DNA of 64,000 nt from Mesorhizobium loti (GTDB taxonomy: Bacteria; Pseudomonadota; Alphaproteobacteria; Rhizobiales; Rhizobiaceae), in assembly GCA_014189435.1 (NCBI GenBank), contig CP050293.1, forward strand, positions 5,461,001 to 5,525,000, written 5' to 3'. Both the position numbers and the translations under genes were made by a program. Below are positions 9,471-19,843 of the stretch, piece by piece. The notes beneath the pieces were generated by a model. The model ran no database searches, had not been told where the DNA came from, and worked only from the letters and a program-made list of their open reading frames with translations. Positions within the stretch are counted from its first letter, which is position 1. Each line of letters opens with the position of its first letter.

Positions 9471-11975
9471 TCAGAGTTTCAATGTTCTCAGCCGCAATGC
9501 GTTTGCGATCACCGACACCGAGGACAAGCTCATCGCCGCCGCCGCCAGCATCGGCGACAACAGCGTGCCGGTGAGCGGATAGAGCACGCCGGCGGCGACC
9601 GGCACGCCAAGCACGTTGTAGAGGAAGGCAAAGAACAGGTTCTGGCGGATGTTGCGGATCGTCGCCTGGGCCAGCGTGCGTGCACGCACGATGCCGTTGA
9701 GGTCGCCCTTGACCAAGGTGATGCCGGCGCTTTCGACGGCGACATCGGCACCGGTGCCCATGGCGATGCCGACATCGGCGGCGGCAAGGGCCGGCGCGTC
9801 GTTGACGCCGTCGCCGGCCATCGCAACGCCTTTTCCCTTGGCGCGCAGCTCATCGACGAGTGCTGCCTTCTGTTCCGGCAGAAGGCCGGCGCGAACCTCA
9901 TCGATGCCAAGGGTTCTGGCGATCGCATTGGCCGTGCGTTCATTGTCGCCGGTCGCCATGATGATCCTCAAGCCGCTGCCATGCAGCGCCCTGATCGCCT
10001 CGGCCGTCGTTGCCTTGATAGGGTCGGCGACGGCGACGAGGCCGGCCAGTCTGTTGCCGACCGCAACGAACATCGCCGTCTTGCCATCGGTCTGCAGCGC
10101 CTCGGCCCTGGCTGAGATGGATGCGATGTCGATGCCAAGATCCGCCATCATCGCGGCGTTGCCGAGCGCGACCTTCTTTCCTGACACCGTACCGGACACG
10201 CCCTTGCCGGTGACCGCCTCGAAGCCGCTGGCCTCGGCAACGGTCACACCGCGCGTGCCGGCACCGTCGACGATGGCCTCGGCCAGCGGATGCTCCGACC
10301 CTTTCTCCAGGCCGGCGGCAAGCGCCAGCAATTCGTCCTCGGAAAAACCATTTGCCGTGACGACATCGGTCAGTTTCGGCCGGCCTTCGGTCAGCGTACC
10401 CGTCTTGTCGACGATCAGCGTGTCGACGGAAGCGAAGCGTTCGAGCGCGGCGGCCTCCTTGATCAGCACGCCGGCATGCGCCCCGCGCCCGGTGGCGGTC
10501 ATGATCGACATCGGCGTGGCGAGGCCGAGCGCACAGGGGCAAGCGATGATCAGCACCGACACCGCCGAGACGATGGCAAAGATCAGGCTGGGCTCGGGTC
10601 CGAAGATCGCCCAGGCGACAAAGGCCGCGATCGCTACCAGCACCACGGCCGGGACAAAGTAGAAGGAAACGCGATCGGCCAAGCCTTGGATCGGAGCACG
10701 CGAGCGCTGTGCCTTGGCGACGAGCTCGACGATACGCGCAAGCGTGGTCTCGGCGCCGATCCGCTCGGCGCGCATGATCAGCGAGCCTTGTCTGTTGAGC
10801 GTGCCACCGGTCAGCGCATCGCCCTCGGTCTTCTCGACCGGCAACGGTTCGCCCGTGATCATCGATTCGTCGATCGAGGAACGACCGTCCAGCACCGTGC
10901 CGTCGACCGGCACGGCGTCACCGGGGCGGATGCGCAGGCGATCGCCGGCCTTGACCGCGTCGAGCGGCACATCGCTTTCGGAACCATCGGCGGCGATCAG
11001 CCGCGCGGTCTTCGGCGCGAGATCGAGCAAGGCGCGGATTGCCGAACCGGTCTTTTCGCGGGCGCGCAGCTCCAGCACCTGGCCAAGGAAAACCAGTGCG
11101 ACGATGACGGCGGCGGCCTCGAAATAGACCGGCACGGCACCGCCATGGCCGCGGAACTGATGCGGGAAAATGTCGGGAAACAGCGTGGCGACGACACTGT
11201 AGAGATAGGCAGCACCAACGCCGAGCGAGATCAGCGTCCACATGTTGGGGCTGCGGTTGACGAGCGAATCCCAGCCGCGGTGGAAGAAAGGCAGCGCCGC
11301 CCACAGCACGACGGGGCTGGCCAATGCCAGCTCCAGCCAGACCGTGGTCCGCTCATCGACAAAAGCCTGGAACGTCAGGCCGAGCATCGGGGCCATGGCG
11401 ACGATCAGCAACGGCACAGACAGTGCGGCACTGACCCAGAACCGCCTGGTGAAATCGACCAGCTCCGGATTGGGGCCTTCGTCACCAGTGGGCACCCCCA
11501 TCGGCTCCAGCGCCATGCCGCATTTCGGGCAGGATCCTGGCTTGTCGCGGATGATTTCGGGATGCATCGGGCAGGTGTATTGCGTGCCCTTGGGCATCGG
11601 CTGCCGCGCCGGCCTGTCGCCGAGATATTTTTGCGGCTCCGCCTCGAATTTCGCCTGGCAAGCGGGCGAGCAGAAATAAAAGCCCTGGCCTTCGTGGCGG
11701 GCAAAGTGCCTGGCCGTCGCGCGATCGACACTCATGCCGCAGACCGGATCGGTGGCCGTCAGGAATTTTTCCGGCTCGGCAACGAATTTCGTGCAGCAGC
11801 CCTGGCTGCAGAAATGATAGAGATGGCCATCATGCTCGGCCGCAGGCTTGCCGGCGGCCGGGTCGACGATCATGCCGCAGACCGGGTCGCGAACAACGGC
11901 CTTTGCGGCAGGCGCGGCGCCTTTTGCCGAGCAACAGCCGCTATGCGCGTGATGATCGTGATTGGAATGCGTCAT
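9471..11975 (-). CDS. Copper-exporting P1B-type ATPase
   Basis: This 834-residue pump probably expels Cu(I) across the inner membrane. The His/Cys-rich start MTHSNHDHHAHSGCC is followed by two YHS-type metal domains (DPVCGM near residues 30 and 77). A heavy-metal-binding module comes next (YTCPMHPEI through CPKCGM, about 132-158). The membrane and ATPase core includes IIACPCALG (about 480), DKTGTLTEG (about 521), the SEHPLA motif and the GDGVNDAPAL hinge. The classic N-terminal HMA fold is replaced by the YHS and HMBD modules, as in the rhizobial ActP/CopA group. A CueR-type promoter lies 34-64 bases upstream, and the DUF305 gene follows. Confidence 0.95.
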   Translation of the reverse strand: MTHSNHDHHAHSGCCSAKGAAPAAKAVVRDPVCGMIVDPAAGKPAAEHDGHLYHFCSQGCCTKFVAEPEKFLTATDPVCGMSVDRATARHFARHEGQGFYFCSPACQAKFEAEPQKYLGDRPARQPMPKGTQYTCPMHPEIIRDKPGSCPKCGMALEPMGVPTGDEGPNPELVDFTRRFWVSAALSVPLLIVAMAPMLGLTFQAFVDERTTVWLELALASPVVLWAALPFFHRGWDSLVNRSPNMWTLISLGVGAAYLYSVVATLFPDIFPHQFRGHGGAVPVYFEAAAVIVALVFLGQVLELRAREKTGSAIRALLDLAPKTARLIAADGSESDVPLDAVKAGDRLRIRPGDAVPVDGTVLDGRSSIDESMITGEPLPVEKTEGDALTGGTLNRQGSLIMRAERIGAETTLARIVELVAKAQRSRAPIQGLADRVSFYFVPAVVLVAIAAFVAWAIFGPEPSLIFAIVSAVSVLIIACPCALGLATPMSIMTATGRGAHAGVLIKEAAALERFASVDTLIVDKTGTLTEGRPKLTDVVTANGFSEDELLALAAGLEKGSEHPLAEAIVDGAGTRGVTVAEASGFEAVTGKGVSGTVSGKKVALGNAAMMADLGIDIASISARAEALQTDGKTAMFVAVGNRLAGLVAVADPIKATTAEAIRALHGSGLRIIMATGDNERTANAIARTLGIDEVRAGLLPEQKAALVDELRAKGKGVAMAGDGVNDAPALAAADVGIAMGTGADVAVESAGITLVKGDLNGIVRARTLAQATIRNIRQNLFFAFLYNVLGVPVAAGVLYPLTGTLLSPMLAAAAMSLSSVSVIANALRLRTLKL

Positions 11976-12008
11976 TCAAAATACCTCAATGGATCGGTGT
12001 GTGAGGCG

Positions 12009-12039
12009 GAGATAGGGCTTCCAGTAACTGGAAGGTCAA
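12009..12039 (-). promoter_or_regulatory. CueR-type promoter of the copper ATPase operon
   Basis: On the minus strand a -35 TTGACC (12034-12039) and a -10 TATCTC (12009-12014) are separated by exactly 19 bases, the overlong spacer that MerR-family activators need. The spacer contains the perfect dyad CTTCCAGTAACTGGAAG (12018-12034, as written on the plus strand), which closely matches known CueR/HmrR operators. It lies just upstream of the ATPase start at 11975. The cognate regulator is probably the cueR-like gene at 22457. Confidence 0.88.
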
Positions 12040-12168
12040 GGGCCGATTTCTACTTTTCTTGTGGCGGCGACTGTCGGGCGCTTGTGGAGAACGTGCCAGC
12101 CCGCCCATACCCAGCGCCGCGAAAACGCGCTATAGACGCCGCCGAAAAGGCAAGGCCGACCTGTACAT

Positions 12169-14973
12169 ATGGCAAGAATCTCCCTGAAGCTCGACGAACT
12201 GATCGACGGCGAAGCCTTGCGCCGCGAGATGACCGCGCTGACCGCGGCCACGGCAGGCGACGGTTCCGGACAGGCCGCGCGCAGCGGTGTGCTCCAGCTG
12301 CTCAAGGGGCGGTTGGCCGAGGGGCGCACCATTGCCGAACGCATGCTGCGGGACGATGGCGGCGGCAGCGCCTGCGCTGCGCGGCTGTCGCATCTCATGG
12401 ATGAGATCATCCGGGCGCTTTACGATTTCGCCGTCACCCATGTCTACCGGGTCAAGAACCCGTCTTCGGCGGAGCGCATGGCCGTCGTCGCTGTCGGCGG
12501 CTACGGCCGCGGCACGCTGGCGCCCGGGTCCGACATCGACCTGTTGTTCCTGCTGCCCTACAAGCAGACGCCGTGGGGCGAACAGACCGTCGAATACATG
12601 CTCTATATGCTGTGGGATCTGGGGCTGAAGGTTGGCCACGCCACCCGCAACATCGACGAATGCCTGCGCCTGTCGCGCACCGATGTCACCATCCGCACCT
12701 CGATCCTCGAAGCGCGTTTCCTGTGGGGCGACGAAAAACTCTATGACGAACTGATGCTGCGCTTCGACCATGAGGTGGTGCGCACGACCGGCCCCGAATA
12801 CGTCCAGGCCAAGCTTGCCGAACGCGACGACCGCCATGCCAAGGCGGGCGAAAGCCGCTATCTCGTCGAGCCCAACGTCAAGGACGGCAAGGGCGGCCTG
12901 CGCGACCTGCAGACGCTGTTCTGGATCGGCAAATATTTCTACCGGGTGCGCACCGGCGAGGAACTGGTCGACAAGGGCGTCTTCACCGAAGGCGAATACC
13001 GGGAGTTCCAGAAGGCCGAGGATTTCCTGTGGGCGGTACGATGCCACATGCATTTCCTCACCGGAAAAGCCGAAGAACGGCTGCATTTCGACATCCAGCG
13101 CGAGATTGCCGAACGTCTCGGCTACACCACCCACCCTGGCCTGTCGGCGGTCGAGCGCTTCATGAAGCACTACTTCCTGGTCGCCAAGGATGTTGGCGAC
13201 CTGACCCGCATCTTCTGTGCCGCGCTCGAGGAAGAGCAAGCCAAGCACGTGCCGGGTTTCAACCGCATCTTCCTCACCTTCTCGCGGCGCAAGCGCAAGC
13301 TGGCCGGCACCTCCGACTTCATTGTCGACAACCACCGCATCAACATCGCCGACGACCAGGTGTTCGAACGCGATCCGGTCAATCTTTTGAGATTGTTCTG
13401 GTTCGCCGACAAGCACGGCCTGGAATTCCATCCCGATGCGCTGAAGCTGCTGACCCGCTCGCTCGGCCTGGTCAACAAGTCGCTGCGGCGCGACGAAGAG
13501 GCCAACCGGCTGTTCCTCGACATCCTGACGTCGGACCGCAATGCCGAACTCAATCTGCGGCGCATGAACGAGGCCGGGCTGCTCGGCAGACTGATCCCGG
13601 ATTTCGGCAAGATCGTCGCCATGATGCAGTTCTCGATGTACCACCACTACACGGTGGACGAGCACCTGATCCGCTGCATCGGCGTGCTGGCCGAGATCGA
13701 GCGCGGCGACGGCGAAAAGGTCCATCCCCTGTCGCACACGCTGATGCCGGGGCTGAAGAAGAGCCGCGAGGCGCTTTACGTCGCGGTGCTTCTGCACGAC
13801 ATCGCCAAGGGCAGGCCGGAGGATCATTCCGAGGCCGGCGCCAGGATCGCACGCCGCATCTGCCCGCATATGGGGCTGTCGCCGGCCGATACCGAAACCG
13901 TGGCATGGCTGGTCGAGAACCACCTCGTGATGTCGATGACGGCGCAGACCCGCGACCTCAACGACCGCAAGACCATCGAGGATTTCGCCGCGATCGTGCA
14001 GTCGGTCGAGCGGCTGAAGATGCTTTTGATCCTCACCGTCTGCGACATCAGGGGCGTCGGACCCGGTGTCTGGAACGGCTGGAAGGGCCAGCTGCTGCGA
14101 ACGCTCTATTACGAGACCGAACTGCTTTTGACCGGCGGGTTTTCGGAAGTGTCGCGCGCCCAGCGCACGACGGCGGCGCGCGAGCGTCTGGCCGAGGCGC
14201 TTGCCGACTGGCCGGACAAGGCCCGCAAGCGCTATGTCGGCCAGCACTACGAGAATTACCTTTTGACCGTCGATCTCGCCGACCAGCTGCGCCATGCCGA
14301 GTTCATTCGTGAGGCAGACGCGTCGGGCAACAAGCTTGCCACCATGGTCAAGACCCACCAGTTCGAGGCGGTGACCGAAATCACCGTGCTGGCGCAGGAC
14401 CATCCCCGCCTGCTGTCGGTGATCGCCGGGGCTTGCGCCGGGGCCGGCGGCAACATCGTCGACGCGCAGATCTTCACGACGTCGGATGGCCGCGCCCTCG
14501 ACACCATCCTGATCTCGAGGGAATTCGACCGCGACGAGGACGAGCGCCGGCGCGCCGAGCGTGTCGGCCGGCTGATCGAGGACGTGCTGTCGGGCAAGAG
14601 CTGGCTGCCGGAGATGATCGAGAAGCGCACCAAGCCGCGGCGCGGCGCCAAGGTGTTCAAGATCCCGCCACGCGCCGAAATCCGCAACACGCTGTCCAAC
14701 CGTTTTTCGGTCGTCGAGGTTGAAGGCCTGGACCGGCCGGGGCTGCTGTCGGAGATCACCGGAACACTCTCCGACCTGTCGCTCGACATCGCATCGGCCC
14801 ACATCACCACCTTCGGCGAAAAGGTCATCGACACCTTCTATGTCACCGACCTCACCGGCCAGAAGATCGACAACCCGGCCCGCATCGCCACCATTCGCAA
14901 CCGGCTGATGGCGACGCTCGAAGGCATCGTGCCCGAACGCGGCGGCAAGGCCAGGGCGGCGGCCGCCGAGTGA
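12169..14973 (+). CDS. glnD: Bifunctional PII uridylyltransferase / uridylyl-removing enzyme
   Basis: GlnD senses glutamine and adds or removes UMP on PII proteins, controlling nitrogen assimilation. The 934-residue product shows the nucleotidyltransferase motif [17 protein letters not shown] (about 111-127). A helical linker follows, then the HD hydrolase domain ([10 protein letters not shown] near 490 and LLHDIAKG near 542). Two C-terminal ACT domains follow (about 735-815 and 845-925). Length and order match the family. It starts at ATG 12169, in a region divergent from the copper operon. An uninterrupted antisense frame over most of the gene is a codon-bias shadow. Confidence 0.97.
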   Translation: MARISLKLDELIDGEALRREMTALTAATAGDGSGQAARSGVLQLLKGRLAEGRTIAERMLRDDGGGSACAARLSHLMDEIIRALYDFAVTHVYRVKNPSSAERMAVVAVGGYGRGTLAPGSDIDLLFLLPYKQTPWGEQTVEYMLYMLWDLGLKVGHATRNIDECLRLSRTDVTIRTSILEARFLWGDEKLYDELMLRFDHEVVRTTGPEYVQAKLAERDDRHAKAGESRYLVEPNVKDGKGGLRDLQTLFWIGKYFYRVRTGEELVDKGVFTEGEYREFQKAEDFLWAVRCHMHFLTGKAEERLHFDIQREIAERLGYTTHPGLSAVERFMKHYFLVAKDVGDLTRIFCAALEEEQAKHVPGFNRIFLTFSRRKRKLAGTSDFIVDNHRINIADDQVFERDPVNLLRLFWFADKHGLEFHPDALKLLTRSLGLVNKSLRRDEEANRLFLDILTSDRNAELNLRRMNEAGLLGRLIPDFGKIVAMMQFSMYHHYTVDEHLIRCIGVLAEIERGDGEKVHPLSHTLMPGLKKSREALYVAVLLHDIAKGRPEDHSEAGARIARRICPHMGLSPADTETVAWLVENHLVMSMTAQTRDLNDRKTIEDFAAIVQSVERLKMLLILTVCDIRGVGPGVWNGWKGQLLRTLYYETELLLTGGFSEVSRAQRTTAARERLAEALADWPDKARKRYVGQHYENYLLTVDLADQLRHAEFIREADASGNKLATMVKTHQFEAVTEITVLAQDHPRLLSVIAGACAGAGGNIVDAQIFTTSDGRALDTILISREFDRDEDERRRAERVGRLIEDVLSGKSWLPEMIEKRTKPRRGAKVFKIPPRAEIRNTLSNRFSVVEVEGLDRPGLLSEITGTLSDLSLDIASAHITTFGEKVIDTFYVTDLTGQKIDNPARIATIRNRLMATLEGIVPERGGKARAAAAE

Positions 14974-15019
14974 CCGCCATCATCACTTTGTCCTTATCCT
15001 GTAGGCAGTCTCCAAACGC

Positions 15020-16633
15020 ATGAGCCTCGTCAAGAAATTCGCAACGGTTGCTTCCGGCACGCTGATGAGCCGCGCGCTTGGTTTCGGCCGCGAGATGCTG
15101 ATGGCGGCCGCACTCGGCACCGGACCGGTCGCCGACGCCTTCAACGCCGCCTTCCAGTTTCCCAACACCTTTCGCCGGCTGTTCGCCGAGGGCGCCTTCA
15201 ACGCCGCTTTCGTGCCGCTGTTCGCCAAGGAGATCGAGACCCACGGCACCGACGGCGCCAAGCGCTTCTCAGAGGAAGTGTTCGGCGTGCTGTTCACGGC
15301 GCTGCTGGCGCTGACCATCGTCATGGAACTGTCGATGCCGCTGATCGTGCGCTATTTGGTGGCGCCGGGGTTTGCCAGCACGCCGGGAAAATTCGACACC
15401 ACGGTGACGCTGGCGACGATCATGTTCCCCTATCTGATCTGCATGTCGCTAGGCGCCATGATGGCGGGCATGCTGAATTCGCTGCGCCGCTACTTTGCCG
15501 CCGCGGTGGCGCCGGTGTTCCTCAACATCATCCTGATCGGCGTGCTCGCCTATGCATGGTACAAGGGCTCCGACGCCCTTGCAGTCGGCTACGCGCTGTC
15601 CTGGGGCGTGCTTGCCGCCGGACTGGTGCAGCTGGCGATCGTCTGGGTGGCGGTGCGCCATGCCGGCATCTCGATCGGCTTCCGCCGCCCGAAAATGACG
15701 CCCGCGGTCAAGCGGCTGTTGATCCTGGCGCTGCCGGCGGCAATCACCGGCGGCATCACCCAGATCAACCAGCTTATCGGTACGGCAATCGCCTCGGCGC
15801 AGAACAGCGCGGTGTCCTCGCTCGCCTATGCCGACCGCATCTACCAGCTGCCGCTCGGCGTGGTCGGCGTGGCGGTGGCGATCGTGCTGTTGCCCGAACT
15901 GTCGCGGGCGCTGAAGTCGGGCAATCTGATCGAGGCGGCCAATCTGCAGAACCGCTCGGTCGAATTCACGCTGTTCCTGACGCTGCCGGCAGCCGCGGCA
16001 CTCTGGGTGATGTCGGAGCCGATCGTTCGGCTGGTCTATGAGCGTGGCGCGTTCGCCGCCAACGGCTCGACGCCGACAGTGGCGGCGATCCTGGCGATCT
16101 TCGGCCTCGGCCTGCCCGCCTTCGTGCTGATCAAGGCGTTCACCCCAGGCTATTTCGCCCGCGAGGACACGCGCACGCCGATGATGTTTGCCGCCATCTC
16201 GGTGGCGGTGAACGTCACCACGGCACTGACACTGTTTCCACGGATGGGCGCGCCCGGCATTGCGGTGGCCTCGGCCGTCGCCGGCTGGGTCAACGCGGTG
16301 ATGCTGCTCGGCGTCTTGATCCGGCGCGGCCATTGGGGCCGCGACGTGCCGCTGATGAAACGCATTCCACGGCTGGTGCTGTCGGCGGTGGTGATGGGCG
16401 CGGCACTCTATTTTGCCGAACACTGGTTCACCGTCAGGCTAGGACCCGGCTCGCCGCTGGTGGTCAAGGCGACGACGCTGCTGTCGCTGGTTGCCGGCGG
16501 AGCGCTGCTTTATTTCATCACCGCGTTTGCCACCGGCGGCGCGGATTTCGGCATGATCAGGCGCAACGTCAAACGGGGCACGCCGAAAGCGTCCCCTCCG
16601 CAGCCGGACCCAACTGACGGGCCAGGTGATTGA
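15020..16633 (+). CDS. murJ: Lipid II flippase MurJ (MviN)
   Basis: MurJ flips lipid II across the inner membrane for peptidoglycan synthesis. The 537-residue product has about 14 hydrophobic segments and begins with the family hallmark VASGTLMSRALGFGREM. It also has NAAFQFPNTFRRLFAEGAF, and the charged cavity residues expected of MOP-superfamily flippases. It lies 46 bases after glnD, as in other rhizobia. The C-terminal tail after residue 515 is a short Pro/basic extension. Confidence 0.95.
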   Translation: MSLVKKFATVASGTLMSRALGFGREMLMAAALGTGPVADAFNAAFQFPNTFRRLFAEGAFNAAFVPLFAKEIETHGTDGAKRFSEEVFGVLFTALLALTIVMELSMPLIVRYLVAPGFASTPGKFDTTVTLATIMFPYLICMSLGAMMAGMLNSLRRYFAAAVAPVFLNIILIGVLAYAWYKGSDALAVGYALSWGVLAAGLVQLAIVWVAVRHAGISIGFRRPKMTPAVKRLLILALPAAITGGITQINQLIGTAIASAQNSAVSSLAYADRIYQLPLGVVGVAVAIVLLPELSRALKSGNLIEAANLQNRSVEFTLFLTLPAAAALWVMSEPIVRLVYERGAFAANGSTPTVAAILAIFGLGLPAFVLIKAFTPGYFAREDTRTPMMFAAISVAVNVTTALTLFPRMGAPGIAVASAVAGWVNAVMLLGVLIRRGHWGRDVPLMKRIPRLVLSAVVMGAALYFAEHWFTVRLGPGSPLVVKATTLLSLVAGGALLYFITAFATGGADFGMIRRNVKRGTPKASPPQPDPTDGPGD

Positions 16634-16736
16634 GTCGCCAAGAGGCATTGCCTTTGGCATCGGCTGGATAGAAACCGGAAGCAAGGTCACCGATTTGCGG
16701 ATTGGTTCCGGAAGTCCGAAGGCTGGAAGGGTTGGG

Positions 16737-17267
16737 ATGGAAAATTTGTCGCTTGCAGATTTCGTTGACGACGAGCCTTGGCGAGACGAGCTTCCCTTCC
16801 TGGAGGACGTTTCGGTCGAGAAACCGATTGCGGGCGTACGGACGCAACGCCTGATCACACGCGCAGACAAGCGTGGCGACCTTACGGTTCTCCTATCGGC
16901 ACTGCGAGAGCCCGTCACCGCGCCGCCGCATGTCTATCTGGTGTCGGCCGAGCCGGGTTCGATCAGGGCTTGGGTCTACCACAGGCGACAGTTCGACCGG
17001 CTCGCCTATACGAATGGCGACATCCGGGTTGTTCTCTACGATTTGCGCGAGGATAGCCCGACATACCGAACGCTCGACATTCTCGACGTCGGCGCCGCGA
17101 ACAAGATCCTGCTGACCATTCCGCCCTTTGTCGTCCATGGGGTTCAAAACAGGGGCAAGAGCACGGCGACATTCGTCAACATGCCAACCAATGCCTACGA
17201 CCCCGAAAATCCGGACAAGTCACGAATACGCTTCGATCACCCGGGCATCCCTTATCGATTCGTCTGA
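16737..17267 (+). CDS. RmlC-like cupin (dTDP-sugar 3,5-epimerase related)
   Basis: This 176-residue protein resembles the dTDP-4-dehydrorhamnose 3,5-epimerase-related group. It has YHRRQFDRLAYTNGDIRVVLYDLRED, then ILLTIPPFVVHGVQN and a Tyr/Asn-rich end NMPTNAYDPENPDKSR. The catalytic His of true RmlC (in the WHxHQ-type motif) appears shifted or replaced by YHRRQ, so epimerase activity is uncertain. ATG 16737 is preferred because GAAGGG precedes it. The frame also opens at GTG 16626, overlapping murJ, but that leader lacks protein-like character. The glycosyltransferase gene follows after 2 bases, suggesting a joint role in making a surface sugar. Confidence 0.7.
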   Translation: MENLSLADFVDDEPWRDELPFLEDVSVEKPIAGVRTQRLITRADKRGDLTVLLSALREPVTAPPHVYLVSAEPGSIRAWVYHRRQFDRLAYTNGDIRVVLYDLREDSPTYRTLDILDVGAANKILLTIPPFVVHGVQNRGKSTATFVNMPTNAYDPENPDKSRIRFDHPGIPYRFV

Positions 17268-17269
17268 CC

Positions 17270-18574
17270 ATGCCGATGTTTTCCGTCGTCATGGCCACCT
17301 ACAATCGCGGCAGGCACATCCTTCCGTCGATACAGTCGGTATTGCATCAAAGCTGTCAGGACTTCGAACTGCTGGTCGTGGGTGACTGTTGCACCGACGA
17401 TACGGCCGATTTTGTGCGGGCGCTGGCATCGCCTCAAATCCGCTGGCTGAACCTGCCGGAGCGAGGCGGCAGCCAGTCCTTCCCCAATAATGCCGGCATC
17501 GAGCTTTCGCACGGGCAATACATTGCCTATCTCGGCCATGACGACGTCTGGGCGCCAGACCATCTTCAGGCGCTTGCTGACCTTTTCGGGCGCGACCCGC
17601 GGGCGGATTTTGCCGTGAGCGGGGCGATCTTCCATGGCCCCAGGGCAAGCAATTTCCGGCTGGTGAGCGGGATCTTCAGCGAGGAGAGCGCCGCTCTCAC
17701 ACATTTCTTTCCGCCTTCGAGTTTTGGCCATCGACGCGACGTGACCGATCGAATTGGCAAATGGCGCGATCCAAAAGAGATCGCTCCACCGGTCGACGCG
17801 GACTTCCTGCTGCGCGCGGCAAAGTCAGGCATGAATTTTGTCTCGACACAGCGCATCACCGTGCAGAAGTTCGCGGCCGGCCACCGCTACCTGAGTTATC
17901 TCAGCCACACTTCGGACGAGCAGGAACGGATGGTCGCACGAATGCAGCGGGCCGGATATGAGGGCTATGTGGCGTCCGAACTGACCAGGGCAAAGGCGGC
18001 CAATGCTTTCATGACCGTCGGCTATCCGGATTTCGAGCAGTATGAAAATGGTCAGCTTGCGACCCAAAATGCGACGAACAAAGGCATCGTCCGCCCTGAC
18101 CTGCGCGGTCTCAGGCAGTACGAGGTGATCAAGCAGGACAATGCATCAAAAGCCCTCGACTGGTGTCCGTTTGAAGCCAGCACCGACCGTATGCGCTGGG
18201 TCGGATGGAATCCGCGCCCCAAGCTGCTCGTGCCATTCAAATATTCCGGCAAGGCGCGAATTCGTCTCGATATCTGGCACCCATACCGCGAAGCACTGAC
18301 CACGCTCAAACTGTCCGCGAATGGCCGCCCGATTGTGACGGATATGTCGGAGGCGCGCCAGGAGGGTTATCTCTGGAACGCGCAGGCGACCTTTGAAACG
18401 GCGCTACGCAGAAATGACCATACCATCCTGGAGCTTCATCTCAACAGACTGCAGCGTCCCGCCGGAAAACGCACCGGCATCGGCATGGCGGACATCGAGG
18501 TAACGCCGCTGGGGTGGCGTAGCGTTGTTGCAAAGCACGCGCAGTTCATCGCCAAGTTTCGTTCAGGCCGCTGA
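17270..18574 (+). CDS. Glycosyltransferase family 2 protein
   Basis: This 434-residue protein has an N-terminal GT-A domain. It begins FSVVMATYNRGRHILPSI, with nucleotide-sugar contacts in VVGDCCTDDT and an acidic GHDDVW motif near residue 88 that takes the DxD role. The C-terminal half (about 260-434) has beta-rich sequence without an assigned family and may bind an acceptor. No membrane segment is evident. It is co-directional with and 2 bases from the RmlC-like gene. The sugar and acceptor are unknown. Confidence 0.85.
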   Translation: MPMFSVVMATYNRGRHILPSIQSVLHQSCQDFELLVVGDCCTDDTADFVRALASPQIRWLNLPERGGSQSFPNNAGIELSHGQYIAYLGHDDVWAPDHLQALADLFGRDPRADFAVSGAIFHGPRASNFRLVSGIFSEESAALTHFFPPSSFGHRRDVTDRIGKWRDPKEIAPPVDADFLLRAAKSGMNFVSTQRITVQKFAAGHRYLSYLSHTSDEQERMVARMQRAGYEGYVASELTRAKAANAFMTVGYPDFEQYENGQLATQNATNKGIVRPDLRGLRQYEVIKQDNASKALDWCPFEASTDRMRWVGWNPRPKLLVPFKYSGKARIRLDIWHPYREALTTLKLSANGRPIVTDMSEARQEGYLWNAQATFETALRRNDHTILELHLNRLQRPAGKRTGIGMADIEVTPLGWRSVVAKHAQFIAKFRSGR

Positions 18575-18670
18575 CACCTCTTGCCGGTTTTTGCATGTTC
18601 GTCCATAAGCGCGCCGTCGAAAGACTTTCGCCGCGCGCGAAACGGCCCTCCACAAGCCATGAGGACAATC

Positions 18671-19738
18671 ATGACCGCCTTCAAGCCACTCGTCTTTTCC
18701 GGTGTCCAGCCGACCGGCAATCTGCACCTCGGCAACTATCTCGGCGCCATCAAGAAATTCGTCGCCCTGCAGGACACCTCCGACTGCATCTATTGCGTCG
18801 TCGACCTGCATTCGCTGACGGCACAACTCGTCTATGAAGACCTCGCCGACCAGACGCGGTCGATCACCGCGGCGTTCCTGGCTTCGGGCATCGACCCGAA
18901 GAAGCACATCGTCTTCAACCAGTCGCGCGTCATGCAGCATGCGGAGCTCGCCTGGATCTTCAATTGCGTGGCGCGCATCGGCTGGATGAACCGCATGACG
19001 CAGTTCAAGGACAAGGCCGGCAAGGACCGTGAGAACGCGTCGCTCGGCCTGCTAGCCTATCCTTCCCTGATGGCTGCCGACATTCTGCTCTATCGTGCCA
19101 CCCATGTGCCCGTGGGTGAGGATCAGAAGCAGCATCTGGAACTGACCCGCGACATTGCGCAGAAGTTCAACAACGACTTCTCCGACCGCATCGCCGCCCT
19201 TGGCGTCGGCGTCGAGATGCAGGTCGGTGAAGAGACCGTGAACGGCTATTTCCCGCTGACCGAACCGGTCATCGGCGGGCCGGCGGCGCGCATCATGTCG
19301 TTGCGCGACGGTTCCAAGAAGATGTCGAAGTCGGACCCGTCGGATCTGTCGCGCATCAACCTGACAGACGATGCCGATGCCATCTCGAAGAAAATCCGCA
19401 AGGCCAAGACCGACCCGGAAGCGCTGCCGAGCGAGTTGGACGGCCTGGCCAACCGGCCCGAGGCGGAAAACCTGGTCGGCATCTATGCGGGTCTCGCCGA
19501 GATGTCGAAGGCGGATGTGCTCAAGGAATTCGCCGGCCAGCAGTTTTCGGTATTCAAGCCAGCGCTGGCCGACCTTGCGGTGGAAAAGCTGGCGCCGATC
19601 GCCAGCGAGATGCGCCGCATTTCCGACGACCGTGCCTATGTCGACGCGGTGCTCAAGGACGGTGGCGAACGTGCCGGCGTGCTCGCCGAAGCGACGATGA
19701 AGACGGTGCGCGACATCATCGGGCTGCTGCAGGGCTGA
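18671..19738 (+). CDS. trpS: Tryptophanyl-tRNA synthetase
   Basis: TrpS charges tRNA(Trp). The 355-residue class I synthetase has the HIGH-type motif GNLHLGNY near residue 18 and the KMSKS loop ([10 protein letters not shown]) near residue 217. The [22 protein letters not shown] stretch typical of TrpS is also present. Length is normal. ATG 18671 is chosen because residues [16 protein letters not shown] align with the family start; the frame opens earlier without support. It follows the epimerase/glycosyltransferase pair. Confidence 0.97.
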   Translation: MTAFKPLVFSGVQPTGNLHLGNYLGAIKKFVALQDTSDCIYCVVDLHSLTAQLVYEDLADQTRSITAAFLASGIDPKKHIVFNQSRVMQHAELAWIFNCVARIGWMNRMTQFKDKAGKDRENASLGLLAYPSLMAADILLYRATHVPVGEDQKQHLELTRDIAQKFNNDFSDRIAALGVGVEMQVGEETVNGYFPLTEPVIGGPAARIMSLRDGSKKMSKSDPSDLSRINLTDDADAISKKIRKAKTDPEALPSELDGLANRPEAENLVGIYAGLAEMSKADVLKEFAGQQFSVFKPALADLAVEKLAPIASEMRRISDDRAYVDAVLKDGGERAGVLAEATMKTVRDIIGLLQG

Positions 19739-19777
19739 TCCCAGCGTCGGGTGCACTGCACCAACACAGGTACAAGG

Positions 19778-19795
19778 CCGGCGGCTTGCCGCCGG
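19778..19795 (+). terminator. GC-rich hairpin after trpS
   Basis: A perfect inverted repeat, CCGGCGGC-TT-GCCGCCGG, lies 40 bases after the trpS stop and 48 bases before the stress-protein gene. It has no clear T tract, so it may be a weak terminator or an mRNA-stabilising hairpin. Confidence 0.4.
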
Positions 19796-19843
19796 TCCGC
19801 TGCAGTGGCAGATTGCGGCCGATAAAGCATCGAGTAGATAGAC

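Noticed and set aside
12130..14802. An 890-codon open frame antisense to glnD
   Set aside because: It mirrors glnD in a GC-rich genome, has no recognisable domains and no ribosome site; glnD motifs are complete on the plus strand.
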